DNA of 64,000 nt from DATKNA01 sp963786765 (GCA_963786765.1 CAWBAJ010000019.1:62001-126000), one strand, 5' to 3'. Shown: positions 16,780 through 27,689, counted from the stretch's first letter. The notes: generated from the letters alone by a model not told the origin. Numbers and translations are program-made.

Positions 16780-18615
16780 TCAGGACTTCGAGTGGGGCAG
16801 GAACTCCTGCAGCTTGGTCTTGATGCCTTCCTTCACCACCGACCACCGGTCCTCGTCACCGGCCGCCATCGACGACATCATCGACTTCATCTGCTCGAAG
16901 GTCGCGTGCGGCGGGATCGGCGGGATGTTCGGGCTGGTGTGGACGTCGAGCACGGTGGGGCGGTCGGCCGCCAGGGCGGCGTCCCAGGCAGGGCCGATGT
17001 CCGCGGGCTTGGTGACCTCGATGCCTTGCAGCCCGATCATGCGGGCGAAGCCGGCGTAGTCGACGCTGGGCAGGTTCTGGGAGTCGGTGAACTTCGGAGC
17101 GCCCTGCATGGCCCGCATCTCCCAGGTGACCTGGTTGAGGTCGTCGTTGTGCAGCACGGCGACGACGAGCCGCGGGTCGGACCAGCGCTGCCAGTACTTC
17201 TTCGACGTGATGAGCTCGGCCATGCCGTTCATCTGCATCGCGCCGTCGCCCACGAAGGCGATGGCGGGGCGGTCCGGGTGGGCGAACTTGGCTCCGATGA
17301 CGTAGGGGACGCCGGGGCCCATCGTCGCGAGGGTGCCCGACAGGGAGCCCAGGATGCCGCCGCGCGAACTTGAGGTCGCGGGCGTACCAGTTGGCCGACG
17401 AGCCGGAGTCCGCGGCGATCATGGCGTCCGCCGGCATCCGGTCGTTGAGCTCCCAGAACAGCCGCATCGGGTTGACGGGTCGGCGTCGACCATCGCCTCC
17501 ATGCGCATCGTCTCCCACCAGCGGGTGACGTCCTCCTCGATGCCCTCGCGCCAGCCGCGGTCGGTCTTGCGCCGCAGGTGGGGGAGCAGGGCGCGCAGGG
17601 TGGTGGCGGCGTCGCCGACGAGGTTGACCTCGTACGGGTATCGCATGCCGATGAAGCGGCCGTCGATGTCGATCTGGATCCCCCGGGCCTGGTCCAGCGG
17701 CGGCATGAAGTTCGTGTACGGGAAGTTCGAGCCGATGGTGAGCAACGTGTCGCAGCCCATCATCATCTCGTAGCTCGGGCGGGTGCCGAGCAGGCCGATG
17801 GAGCCGGTGACCCAGGGCAGGTCGTCGGGCAGCACGTCCTTGCCGAGCAGGGCCTTCGCCGCGCCTGCGCCCAGCAGCTCCGCGACCTGCTCGATCTCGG
17901 CGCGGGCGCCCCTGCCGCCCTGGCCCACGAGCAGGGCGACCTTGGAGCCGGCGTTGAGGATGTCCGCGGCCCGCCGGACGCCGGCGTCATCGGGGGTGAC
18001 CGACGGCCAGGAGATCCCCAGGCTCGAGGGGACCTGCTTGAACGCATGCCCGGGCGGGGTGTACTCGAGCTCCTGGACGTCGGACGGGAGGATGATCGCG
18101 GTCGGCGCCTGGTTCGCCATCGCGACCCGGATGGACCGGTCGAGGACGTTCGGCAGCTGCTCCGGCACCGTGACCATGTGGACGAAGTCGTTCGTCACGT
18201 CCTTGAAGAGCGTGACGAGGTCGATCTCCTGCTGGTAGGAGCCGCCGATCGCGCTGCGCTCGGTCTGCCCCACGATCGCGACGACCGGCACGTGGTCGAG
18301 TTTGGCGTCGTAGAGGCCGTTGAGGAGATGGACGGCCCCCGGGCCGGAGGTGGCCATGCAGACGCCGAGGCGCGGCGCAGTCGTCGTGCGGGCACCCTGA
18401 TCAGAAGGGTCGGACGTCGCGTACTTGGCATAGCCCACCGCCTCGAACGCCGACATCTCCTCGTGCCGCGACTGGATGAAGGCCGGGGCGTGCAGGGACT
18501 CGTCCGTCCACGCGGCGAGGATCCCGTTGATCCCGTCGCCCGGGAAGGCGAACACGTGCTCGACCCCCCACTCGCGCAGGCGGGAGAGCAGGTACCCGGC
18601 GACCGTCATTGCCAT
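16780..18615 (-). CDS. poxB: Thiamine-diphosphate enzyme, pyruvate dehydrogenase (quinone)/pyruvate oxidase-like, frameshifted
   Basis: About 610 residues of the pyruvate oxidase family, which converts pyruvate to acetate (or acetyl phosphate) and CO2 with TPP and FAD. The N-terminal PYR domain has VFAFPGDGINGILAAW and the catalytic Glu in RHEEMSAFEA. The middle domain follows, then the TPP-binding GDGAMQMNGMAEL with HNDDLNQVTWE. The frame changes twice, near 17480 (after MRMEAMVDAD) and near 17365 (after ARDLKFA), each a single-base event within conserved protein. The ATG at 18615 has AAAGGAA upstream. In the sequence given, the upstream dehydrogenase reads into it in frame with no stop. Confidence 0.85.
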
Positions 18616-21600
18616 GATCAGTTTCCTTTCGTCGTCCTGGAGGCGCCTGCGTTCGCGTGTGCCCGTCGGCAGGGCTGTCGCGAGCAGCTGCGCGACGTGC
18701 ACCGGGCGTCGCCCGGCGCCGGAGCCCTTGAGCTCGCCGCTCTGCTCGACCTGCGTCCGGCAGCTGAAGCCGTCCGCCACCATCAGCGTGTCCTCCGACG
18801 CCGACCGCACCGCGGGGAGCAGGCCGTCCTCGGCGCACGCCATCGACACGTCGTAGTGGCCCGCCTCGAACCCGAAGTTGCCGGCGAGCCCGCAGCAGCC
18901 GGAGTCGAGCACGTCGGGGTCGATGCCGGCGCGCTTCATCAGCTCGACCTCGGCGTGCTCGCCGAGGATGGCGTGCTGGTGGCAGTGCATCTGCACGATG
19001 GCCTTCGCGGCCCCGTCCGCCGAGTCGAGCTTCGGCGGGTCCCAGTCCGGCGCCCGCTCGAGCAGCAGCTCACCGAGCGTCTTCGTCACCGCCCCCAGCC
19101 GCTCGACGTCGCGGTCCTCGGGGAAGAGGTCCTTGGCGTCGGCCCGGAACACCGCCGTGCAGCTCGGTTCCAGCCCCACCACCGGAGTGCCGGCGGAGGT
19201 GTACGGGGCCAGCGCTGTCGCCGTCCGGTGCAGGATCTTCTTGGCGATGCCCAGCTGGCCGGTGGAGATCCAGGTGAGGCCGCAGCAGAGCTCCTGCTCC
19301 GGGATCCGCACGGTGAACCCGGCGCCCTCGAGCACCTCGACCGCCGCGACGGCGATCGAGGGGGAGAGGTGGTTGGTGAAGGTGTCCGGCCACAGCACCA
19401 CCTCGCCGCGCGAGCCGTCGCCGCGGGGCAGGTCGCCCGCCGGTCGAGTCGCTTGAACCAGGTCGTGAACCGCATCGGCCCGAAGGGGGGGAGGTCCGGT
19501 GCTGGTCGATGCCGCCGGCGGCCTTGATCAGGGTGTTGACCCCGGGGGTGTGGCTGATGCCGTTGACGAGGCCCGGAGCCAGCGCCGCGATCCGCGCCCA
19601 GACGGGCAGCCAGCCCATCGAGTAGTGGGACATCGGGCGGACCCGGCCGGCGTAGTGGTGCGCGAGGAACTCGGCCTTGTACGTGGCCATGTCGACGTGC
19701 ATCGGGCAGTCGCTGCGACAGCCCTTGCAGGACAGGCAGAGGTCGAGCGCGTGCAGCACCTCCTTGGAGCGCCAGGCGTCCTTGATCGTGGCGTCGTCGT
19801 GCCCGTCCAGCATCTCGAAGAGCAACCGGGACCGACCCGGGTCGCGTGCTCCTCCTCGCGGGTCGCCCGGTAGCTCGGGCACATGACGCGGCCGTCCTTC
19901 TGCGGCGAGTGGCACTTGCCGACGCCGACGCAGCGCAGGCACGGCCCGCTGGAAGCTGCCGTCGTCGTCCGGGTAGCGGAAGTACAGGTCCGGCGGGTCG
20001 GCCGGGTGCCAGTCGGCACCCAGCCGCAGGTCGGCGTCAGCGGGGTTGGAGTCGACCACCTTGCCCGGGTTCATCAGGCCCGCCGGGTCCCAGATCCGCC
20101 GGAACCGCCGCATCGCCTCGACGAGCTCCTCGCCGAACATGATGCCGAGCAGTGGACCCGGGCCTGGCCGTCGCCGTGCTCACCGGACAGGGAGCCGCCG
20201 TAACGGACGACGAGCTCGGCGGCGTCGTGCAGGAACGCCTTGAAGTGGGCGATGCCGCCGGGGGTGATGAGGTCGAACGGGATCCGGCAGTGCACGCAGC
20301 CCTGCCCGAAGTGCCCGTACAGCGAGACGTTCTCGTAGGAGTACCGCTGCAGCAGCGCCGCGCAGTCGCGCAGGTAGTCCCCGAGCCGGTCGGGGCCGAC
20401 GGCGGCGTCCTCCCAGCCCGGCCAGGCGTCCGGCTGGTCTCCGCGGGCCGCCGGGCGCGCGGTGGCGCCGAGCCCGCCCTCGCGGACCTTCCACAGGCGC
20501 CTCCTCTCTCGCGTGGTCGTCCTGGACGACTCTGGTCGAGATCGTGCGTCCTTGTCGCCGAACTCGTCGATCGAGCGCGCTGCGGCCTTGGCGTGCGGCT
20601 TCGTCCTGCGTGTCGGCGTCCAGCTCGACGAACAGCCAGGCGCCTCCCTCGGGCAGGTCGTTCAGGCGTCCGCGTGCATGCCGCTGGTCCGCTCGAGGTC
20701 GACGAGCTGCTGGTCGACGCCCTCGAGCCGGAACGGCTCGTGCGGGGAGGATCGACGGCACGGCGTCAGCCGGCGGCGGCGACGTCGGGGAAGCCGAGCA
20801 GCACCAGGCGGTCGCCTTCGGCGTCGGCGCCAGCTCGAGGTCGGCGCGCAGGATGGTGAGGCAGGTGCTCTCGCTGCCGACCACGGCCTTGGCGACGTTG
20901 AACCGTGCTCCGGCAGCAGCGCGTCGAGGGCGAAGCCCGAGACCCGGCGGGGGATGTCGGGGAACCCTTGCGGATCCGGTCCCCGTACTCGTCGGCCAGG
21001 TCCTTGAGCTGCCGGTAGATCTCCGCCCGGCGGCCGCCGGCGTCCATCACGGCGTCCCAGCTCAGCTCGGGAAGCGTTCGTCGTCGCGGCGGCCGATCCA
21101 GAAGCGCTCGCCGTCCTAGCGTGAGAACTTCGAGCGCGGCGGATGTTGTCGCCGGTCTTGCCGTACCGCTGGGCGGTGGCTCCGCAGGAGTTGTTGCCGA
21201 GCATCCCGCCGAGCGTGCAGTTGGGGTGGGTCGAGGGTTCGGGACCGAAGCGGAGGCCGTGCGGCTCCAGGTGGGCGTTGAGGACGTCGAGCACGACGCC
21301 CGGCTGCACGATCGCGCTGCGGCGCTCGAGGTCGACGTGCTCGATCTCGTGGCAGTACTTCGACCAGTCGATCACCAGCGCGGTGTTGCGTGCACTCGCC
21401 CGCCAGGCTGGTGCCCCCACCGCGGGAGAGCACGGGCGGCGTGTGCCGCGCAGCCACCCGGACGGCGGCCGCGGCGGCGTCGGCGTCCTGGGACGACGAC
21501 GCCGACCGGGACCTGCCGGTAGTTCGAGGCGTCCGTGGAGTACGCCGCGAGCGTCCGTCGTCGAAGCGGACCTCGCCGTCGACGGCCTCGCGGAGTTCCC

Positions 21601-21640
21601 GTTCCAGCGCGTCGACGTCGACGCCGAGCCGAGTCTTCAT
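18616..21640 (-). pseudogene. FAD/Fe-S D-2-hydroxyacid (D-lactate-type) dehydrogenase, many frameshifts
   Basis: About 1000 codons matching the large fused dehydrogenases (YdiJ/D-lactate type). They have an FAD-binding PCMH domain (PPVLSRGGGTSLAGE, THPNCTLGGMLGNNSCG), an FAD-oxidase C domain (GGSLSGEHGDGQA, WDPAGLMNPGKVVD), a 4Fe-4S motif (LCLSCKGCRSDCPMHVD) and two Cys-rich CCG domains (ELCCGLTWIS, SGCCGLAGNFGFE). It should oxidise D-lactate or another 2-hydroxyacid. At least ten frame changes occur, each with good protein on both sides, so sequence error is more likely than decay. The 3' limit is not set by a stop: the last segment runs into poxB. Divergent from a MarR gene. Confidence 0.8.
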
Positions 21641-21739
21641 CCGACCTCCTCCGGGTTCCCTGTCACCGTACCGTTCCCATGTAGCAGTGCAAGTGAAGTG
21701 AACGGCACGAGATGGAGCCGGACCCGTAGGCTGGGAGCC
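21641..21739. promoter_or_regulatory. Divergent promoter region between MarR and the dehydrogenase operon
   Basis: The 99-nt gap holds ACCGTTC (from 21669) and GAACGGC (to 21706) as an interrupted inverted repeat, with AAGTGAAGTGAA between. MarR proteins often bind palindromes in such gaps. This is the best operator candidate here but is unproven. Confidence 0.4.
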
Positions 21740-22209
21740 ATGAGCGACGAGGAGCTGGACAGCGATGTGGAGGTGACCCTCACCGCGTCGAGGGCCTTGG
21801 TGGGGGTCGTCGCGCGCACCCTGGTGGACGTGCTCGAGGTGGTGACGCTGCCTGCAGTTCCGGATGCTGCGTCGTGCTGTGCGCCGAGGGTCCCTTGCGC
21901 AGCGGCGTGCTCTCCGAGCGGCTCGGCATCCACCAGTCGACGCTGACCAGGCTCGCCGACCGGCTCGTGGCTCAGGGCTGGGTGCGCCGCGAGCCGAACG
22001 CGGAGAGCCGTCGCGAGGTGATGGTCGACCTGACGGATGCGGGGCGCGAGCTCGTGACCAAGGTGCTGGGGGCCCGCAGGACGGACCTGGCGAGGATCCT
22101 GGGCAAGGCCACGCCCGAGGACCGGGCCGTCATCCGCGCCGGCTTCGAGGCGTTCGCCCTCGCGGCCGGTGAGCCGGATCCCGGCCACTTGCTGACCCTC
22201 GGCCTCTGA
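21740..22209 (+). CDS. MarR-family regulator (paralogue 2), frameshifted
   Basis: Starts with MSDEELDSDVEVTLTASRAL and continues, after a disturbed stretch near 21853-21868, with VLCAEGPLRSGVLSERLG, HQSTLTRLADRLVAQ and RREPNAESRREVMVDLTDAG. Removing a T near 21853 and a G near 21868 restores a protein closely similar to the MarR at 12547-13023 (VTLPQFRMLVVLCAEGP). It is divergent from the D-2-hydroxyacid dehydrogenase-poxB operon with only 99 nt between starts, so it probably controls that operon. The ligand may be the hydroxyacid. Confidence 0.85.
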
Positions 22210-22225
22210 TCAGCGGACCACGGGT

Positions 22226-22561
22226 TCAGCCCCGCAGGACGCTCCTGATCGCGTCCGGGTCCAGCGGGACCTCGTAGGACTCCCCGTAGTGGAACGGCGG
22301 GTAGACCCGCATCAGCGGCCGCAGGCTCGAGCAGACCACGACCTTCACGCCGGGGAACTCGCGGACGAGTCGCTCGGTCAGTTCCGCCGTGCCGTCCCGC
22401 TCGAGGTCGAGCACGACCACGTCCGGCAAGCCGTCGAGCAGTTCCTCCACCAGGTTGTTACTCCCGTCGCTGCGCAGCACCTCGACGCGCTGGTCCCGCA
22501 GGACCTCGTCGAAACCCGCGCGCACGACGCCGCCGAAGGCCCCGAACAGGATTCGTCGCAC
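22226..22561 (-). CDS. Stand-alone receiver-like domain protein
   Basis: A 111-residue protein resembling a CheY-type receiver: ILFGAFGGVVRAGFDEVL as first strand and helix, phospho-acceptor Asp in PDVVVLDLERDG, and VKVVVCSSLRPLMRV for strand four. The acidic pair after strand one and the usual Lys before the C-terminal helix are not obvious, so phosphorylation is uncertain. There is no output domain. It lies 132 nt downstream of the LuxR regulator gene on the same strand; the two could work together. Confidence 0.6.
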   Translation of the reverse strand: MRRILFGAFGGVVRAGFDEVLRDQRVEVLRSDGSNNLVEELLDGLPDVVVLDLERDGTAELTERLVREFPGVKVVVCSSLRPLMRVYPPFHYGESYEVPLDPDAIRSVLRG

Positions 22562-22693
22562 GTGAACACCTCCCAGTACCGCCTCCGACGCTAGGTCGGC
22601 CGGCCGGGACCGGGCAGCACCACGCGGGCCGACTTTCGGGCACCCGGTGGCACGGGTGGGCTGGACAGGCGGCGGCGAGCGGCAACGGGAGGG

Positions 22694-23358
22694 TCAGATG
22701 ATGCCCGCGCGGGTGGCAGTGGCCACGGCCTGGGCGCGGGTACGGCAGCTGAGCTTGGTCAGGACGTCGTGCACGACGTTCTTCACGGTGCGCTCGCTGT
22801 AGCAGAGTCCCTGCGCGATCCCGCGGGTGTCCTCGCCGTCGGCCAGCATCCGCAGCACGGCGAGCTCGCGGTCCGACAGGGCGCCGCGCTCCACCCGGTC
22901 GCCCGCGGGCCGCCTTCGTGAGCAACCGGGGCAGGAGGTCTGTCGGCATGCTCGTGCGGCCTTGGAGCACGGCCCGCACGGTCGCGACGAGGAGTTCCGG
23001 GGTGAGCTCGTGCCGGTACAGGATGGCGCTGACGCCCGCCCGGGCGAGGCGCTCGAGCCGCTCGTCGTCGGGCTCGGACACGGCGGCCACGAGCTTCGGC
23101 CGTGGCGGCGCCTTCGGCAGCGCGTCGAGGAAGGCGGGAAGGTCGCCGCGGTCCCCGTCGAAGACCAGGACGGCGGCCTCGCGCAGGGCGCGACCCGGCA
23201 CCAGGACGGCGCTCTCGCCCGCCACCGGCAGCGTCGTCCGCGATCAGGCATGAGATCATGCCGCGGCGCAGCAGGGGATGGGGCTCGTCGATCCAGACCG
23301 ACGCAGTGTTCCTCTGCAACGGCAGCGGTGGCGCCGCAACCAAGGTCTCGGCCACCAA
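22694..23358 (-). CDS. LuxR/NarL-type regulator, frameshifted
   Basis: A receiver-like N-terminal part (SVWIDEPHPLLRRGMISCL, then AVLVFDGDRGDLPAFLDAL, AGVSAILYRHELTPELLVATV) and a C-terminal LuxR helix-turn-helix (LSDRELAVLRMLADGEDTRG, SERTVKNVVHDVLTKL). The frame changes near 23225 and near 22915, each one base, with good protein either side. The receiver lacks a clear phospho-acceptor Asp at the usual place (VLVFDGDRGD may serve). It starts 227 nt from the divergent GH3 gene and may regulate it. DNA-binding assignment is secure, the signal is not. Confidence 0.8.
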
Positions 23359-23504
23359 CTCACCTCCCGGAGTAGGGCGAGGGCATGCGCGAAGGGTGCA
23401 GAGCCCCGAGTGTCAAGCCTTCGTCAAGCCCTGGGCAAAGTAACCCACGCGAAGATTCAAGCGGACAAGCGATATGCGCAGACCCGTGCTACCCCGTAGC
23501 GATG

Positions 23505-23520
23505 TTGCCCGAAAGGGCAA
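23505..23520 (+). promoter_or_regulatory. GAAA-loop hairpin in the leader of the GH3 gene
   Basis: TTGCCC and GGGCAA pair perfectly around a GAAA tetraloop, about 65 nt upstream of the proposed GH3 start. It could be a small transcript-stabilising or regulatory hairpin; no known riboswitch was recognised. Confidence 0.35.
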
Positions 23521-23585
23521 AGCGCCCAGACGTCGACCTCGGACGGTCCTGGCCCGGCCGCCCCGGCCGCCGTACCGTCGGAGGC

Positions 23586-24887
23586 GTGGCCCGCCCGAGA
23601 CGTCCCGTGCACGCGCACACCTGGGGGTTCTCGCCTTCGCCGTCGTCGCGCCGGTCGCGCTCGGGTGCATGCGCCGCCACACTGCCGTCCCAAGGGCCAC
23701 GAGCGGCCGGCGCAGCCTCGCCATCCTCGGGCGCGCCGTTCCCGGTGCCGTCCCCGGCTTCCGTCCTCCCCACCCTGGTCCCGTCCACCGGACGGACGCC
23801 GGCCGGTGCTCCGTCGACCGCGTCCGGTCCTTCCCCCGGCGCGGCCGCCCGCAGTTGCGTCGCGCGGACGCTGTCAGGGATGTCGGCGAGCCGGCGGGCT
23901 GCCCAGCTGCTCCTGGTGGGGGTCGACGCCACCCGGCCGCCGTCCGCGGGAGCCGGGCTCGCACGGCTCGGCGTCGGCGGTGTCTTCCTGCAAGGCCGGG
24001 TGCCCGGCACGACGTCCCTCAGGAACTCGCTCGCGCTCGTCCAGCGCGTCGCCCGGCGGGCCACGACGCCGCCCCTGTTCGTCGCCGCCGACGAGGAGGG
24101 CGGGGCGGTCCAGACCGTGCGCGGCGGAACCATCCCACCCTTCCCGGCCGCGCTGGTGCAGGGCAGCTGGTCGGCGAGGCGACTGCGTACCCGCACCGCG
24201 ACATGGGCCGTCGCCCTCGCGCGTCTCGGCGTGAACCTCGACCTGGCGCCCGTCGCGGACGTCGTGCCGTCGTCCCTCGGCTCCCGCAACCCGCCGATCG
24301 GCCGCTACGACCGCGAGTACGGCCACACCCCGGCGCGGGTGTCAGGGCCCGTCGGCACCGTCGTCGCCTCCCTGCGCGCGGCCGGGGTCGGGCCGACCGT
24401 CAAGCACTTCCCCGGGCTGGGCCGCGTGCTGGTGAACACCGATACGGGCACCGGCGCGACGGACCGGGAGATGACCTCCAGCGACTCCTACCTGCAGCCG
24501 TTCACCGCCGGCACGAAAGCCGGGGCCGTGGCCGTCATGGTCTCGTCTGCGCTCTACCCGCGCCTCGATCGCCGGCACCCCGCGATGTGGTCGCACGCGA
24601 TCGTCACGGACCTGCTGCGCACGAAGCTCGGCTGGAGCGGCATGGTCGTCTCGGACGACCTGGGCAACGCGGCGGCGGCCAGGGTGCTGACGGTGGGCCG
24701 GCGCGCCGTCGACTTCGTCGCGGCAGGCGGCGACCTCGTCCTGACCGTCCAGGCGACCCAGGCCATCACCATGCGGAACGCCATCGTGGCGCGGGCGGCT
24801 TCCGACCGGGCCTTCGGGGCGAGGGTCGAGGACGCCGCCCGCCACGTGCTCGCCGCCAAGCAGGCACTCGGCCTGCTGCACTGCTGA
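23586..24887 (+). CDS. Glycoside hydrolase family 3 lipoprotein (beta-N-acetylhexosaminidase-like)
   Basis: The catalytic domain starts near LSGMSASRRAAQLLLVGVD and shows PLFVAADEEGGAVQTVRGG, PTVKHFPGLGR and the nucleophile Asp in GMVVSDDLG, as in NagZ-type GH3 enzymes. Before it is a Pro/Ser/Thr-rich linker. The first 30 codons in frame are Arg-rich; the +2 frame over the same bases reads HLGVLAFAVVAPVALGC, an excellent lipoprotein signal with a Cys. Two compensating indels near 23620 and 23690 would join them, so the true product is probably a surface lipoprotein acting on peptidoglycan or glycans. The exact start is uncertain. Confidence 0.75.
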   Translation: MARPRRPVHAHTWGFSPSPSSRRSRSGACAATLPSQGPRAAGAASPSSGAPFPVPSPASVLPTLVPSTGRTPAGAPSTASGPSPGAAARSCVARTLSGMSASRRAAQLLLVGVDATRPPSAGAGLARLGVGGVFLQGRVPGTTSLRNSLALVQRVARRATTPPLFVAADEEGGAVQTVRGGTIPPFPAALVQGSWSARRLRTRTATWAVALARLGVNLDLAPVADVVPSSLGSRNPPIGRYDREYGHTPARVSGPVGTVVASLRAAGVGPTVKHFPGLGRVLVNTDTGTGATDREMTSSDSYLQPFTAGTKAGAVAVMVSSALYPRLDRRHPAMWSHAIVTDLLRTKLGWSGMVVSDDLGNAAAARVLTVGRRAVDFVAAGGDLVLTVQATQAITMRNAIVARAASDRAFGARVEDAARHVLAAKQALGLLHC

Positions 24888-24905
24888 CCCTCGCCCCGGT
24901 TCGCG

Positions 24906-27689
24906 TCAATCCTCCTCGGGGACCAGCCAGACGGCTCCGAGCGGCGGGACGCGCAGCTCCGCGGACGCCGGCCGGCCGTGCCAGGGCACGTCCTGCGCCA
25001 CGACGGAACCCAGGTTCCCGACGCCGGAACCGCCGTACAGCTCGGCGTCCGTGTTCAGCACCTCGCGCCAGCGCCCCGCGTGCGGCAACCCGACCCGGTA
25101 ATTGTCGTGCGGGACGGCCGCGAAGTTGACCACGACCGCCAGCGGGTGCCGTCCCTGTCCTTGCGGAGGTAGGAGAACGTGTTGTGCGGGGAGTCGTTCG
25201 CGTCGATCCACTCGAAACCCGCCGGGTCCGAGTCGAGCGCCCACAGCTGCGGGTGCGTGGCGTAGAACCGGTTCAGGTCGCGGACGAGCTGCTGCAGGCC
25301 GGAGTGCCCCGGGGTCTGCTCGAGCCACCAGTCGAGGCTGCGCATCTCGGCCCACTCGGCCTCCTGGCCGAACTCGGAGCCCATGAAGATCAGCTGCTTG
25401 CCGGGGTGGGACCACATGTAGGCGAGGAAGGCGCGCAGGTTCGCCAGCTGCTGCCACCGGTCGCCGGGCATCTTGCGCAGCAGGGAGCCCTTGCCGTGCA
25501 CGACCTCGTCGTGGCTGATCGGCAGCACGTAGTTCTCGCTGAACGCGTACACGAGGGAGAAGGTCATCTCGCCGTGGTGGTACTGGCGGTAGATCGGCTC
25601 CTTGCTCATGTACATCAGCGAGTCGTGCATCCAGCCCATGTTCCACTTCAGGCCGAAGCCGAGGCCCCCGAGGTGCGTCGGGCCGGGTGACGCCGGGCCA
25701 CGCCGTCGACTCCTCGGCGATGGTCACGACGCCGGGCACGCGCCGGTAGGCGGTCGCGTTCATCTCCTGCAGGAAGGAGATCGCCTCGAGGTGCTCGCGA
25801 CCGCCGTAGACGTTGGGGATCCACTCGCCGTCGTTGCGCGAGTAGTCGAGGTAGAGCATCGAGGCGACGGCGTCGACGCGCAGGCCGTCGACGTGGAACT
25901 CCTCGAGCCAGTACAGCGCGTTGGCGACGAGGAAGTTGCGCACCTCGTGCCGGCCGAAGTCGAAGACCAGGGTGCCCCAGTCGGGGTGCTCGCCGCGCCG
26001 CGGGTCGCCGTACTCGTATAGCGTCTGGCCGTCGAAGCGGGCCAGGGCCCACTCGTCCTTGGGGAAGTGCGCCGGGGACCCAGTCCACGATCACGCCGAT
26101 GCCGTGCTGGTGCAGGCAGTCGATGAGGAACCTGAAGTCGTCCGGCGAGCCGAACCGGGACGTCGGGGCGTAGTAGGACGTGACCTGGTAGCCCCAGGAG
26201 CCGCCGAAGGGGTGCTCGGCGACGGGCAGGAACTCCACGTGCGTGAAGCCCAGGTCCTTCACGTAGCCGACGAGCTGGTCGGCGAGCTCCCGGTACGACA
26301 GCCCCTGGCGCCACGAGCCGAGGTGCACCTCGTAGACGCTCATCGGCCCGTTGTGGGGGTCGACCGCGCCCGCGGGTCATCCACTCGTCGTCCTGCCACT
26401 CGTAGGTGGACTCGGTGACGACGCTCGCCGTCGACGGCGGGACCTCCGTGGCGAACGCCAGCGGGTCGGCCTTCTGCCGCCAGTGCCCGTCCCTGCCGAG
26501 GATCTCGTACTTGTACCGCGCCCCTGGCCCACGTCGGGGATGAAGAGCTCCCAGACGCCGGAGTCGCCCAGGCTGCGCATGGCGTGCCCGCGGCCGACCC
26601 AGTGGTTGAAGTCACCGACGACCCGGACGGCCTGGGCATTGGGGGCCCAGACGGCGAAGCTGGTGCCGGTGACCTCACCGATGGCGTCGAAGGCCCGCGA
26701 GCCGGGATAGCGACGGACGTGCGCCCCCAGCACATCCCACAGCTGCTCGTGGCGGCCCTCGCGGATGAGGTGCAGGTCGATCTCGCCGAGCGTCGGCAGA
26801 TACCGGTAGGGCTCGTCGACCACGGTCTCGCCGACACCTTCGTAGGTGACGGCAACGCGGTAGTCGGGGACCTGGGGCGTCGGGAGCACAGTCGCCCAGA
26901 TGCCGTCGAACTCGTGCTCCATGGGCACGCGGTCGCCGTCGGGCAGCACGACGGCCACCGACGCGGCGAAGGGCCGCAGGCTGCGCACGGTCAGCGCGCC
27001 CTGGTGGATGTGAGCGCCCAGCACCGAATGCGGGTCGTGGAAGGAGCCGGAGGCGACCCGCTCGAGCACGTGCCGGTCGATCGGTTTGCGGGTCGGACCG
27101 GCCGGGGCCGCGGGTACGCCGGCCGCCTGCTTCCTGGGGCCGGACGCCGGCGGTGCAGGTGGGGGAGTCGGAGGGGTCGCTGGCGCCGCCTTGGGTGGGG
27201 TGGTCGGCGGCGTTGACGGCGCAGGCGGGGGAGTCGGAGGGGTCGCTGGAGAGGGTGCTGCCTTCGGTGGGGTGGCCGGCGGCGTCGACGGTGCGGACGG
27301 CGTCGACGGTGCGGACGGCGTCGGACTGCCCGGCGAGGTAGCGGTCGTGGCCGGCCTGCCGGCGGTGGGCTCCCCAGGCTTCGCGCCGGGGGTGGCCGCG
27401 CGGCCGGCGCCCGCAGGGGTGCTCCCCGCGGCCGGGAGGTGCTCGGCGTCGTGCCCGGCGAGCGCCTCGATGGCCTCGCCCGGCTCCACCCCCGCCTGCG
27501 CGGCGCGCCTGCGCGGCGGCGCCCTGCGCGGCGGCGCCCTGCGCGCCGCCGCCCTGGGCGCCCCCGCCCTTCGCGCTGCCGCCCTCGGCGGAGCTCGGCC
27601 ACGTCGTCCGCGATCTCCACAACCGCGCGATAGCGCGGCTGGTCGGAGGCGGACGACGGCGGCCGGGGCGCGGACGAATCACTCGACAT
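24906..27689 (-). CDS. glgB: 1,4-alpha-glucan branching enzyme with a long Pro/Ala-rich N-terminal extension, frameshifted
   Basis: The GH13 branching enzyme is complete in pieces: N-terminal CBM48 modules (AVWAPNAQAVRVVGDFNHW), MSVYEVHLGSWRQG, nucleophile Asp in DGLRVDAVASMLYLD, acid/base Glu in TIAEESTAWPG and the His-Asp pair in LPISHDEVVHGKG. It makes alpha-1,6 branches in glycogen or the GlgE-pathway glucan. Reading frames change about seven times (near 27590, 27495, 26525, 26370, 26075, 25690, 25155). Upstream of the enzyme lie about 150-200 residues rich in Pro, Ala and Thr with internal repeats, unusual for GlgB. The ATG at 27689 starts MSSDSSAPRPPSSASDQP. Adjacent genes are not glycogen genes. 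Confidence 0.85.
27160..27330 (-). repeat. Degenerate repeats encoding the Pro/Thr/Ala linker of GlgB
   Basis: A block containing GGGGGAGTCGGAGGGGTCGC (27163 and 27226) and GGTGGGGTGG with GGCGGCGT blocks recurs about 63 nt apart, followed by short GACGGTGCGGACGGCGTC copies. It encodes motifs such as TPPTPPPAP on the minus strand. Confidence 0.65.

Noticed and set aside
23470..23585. Riboswitch in the GH3 leader
   Set aside because: Beyond the GAAA-loop hairpin no known riboswitch core could be matched by eye.
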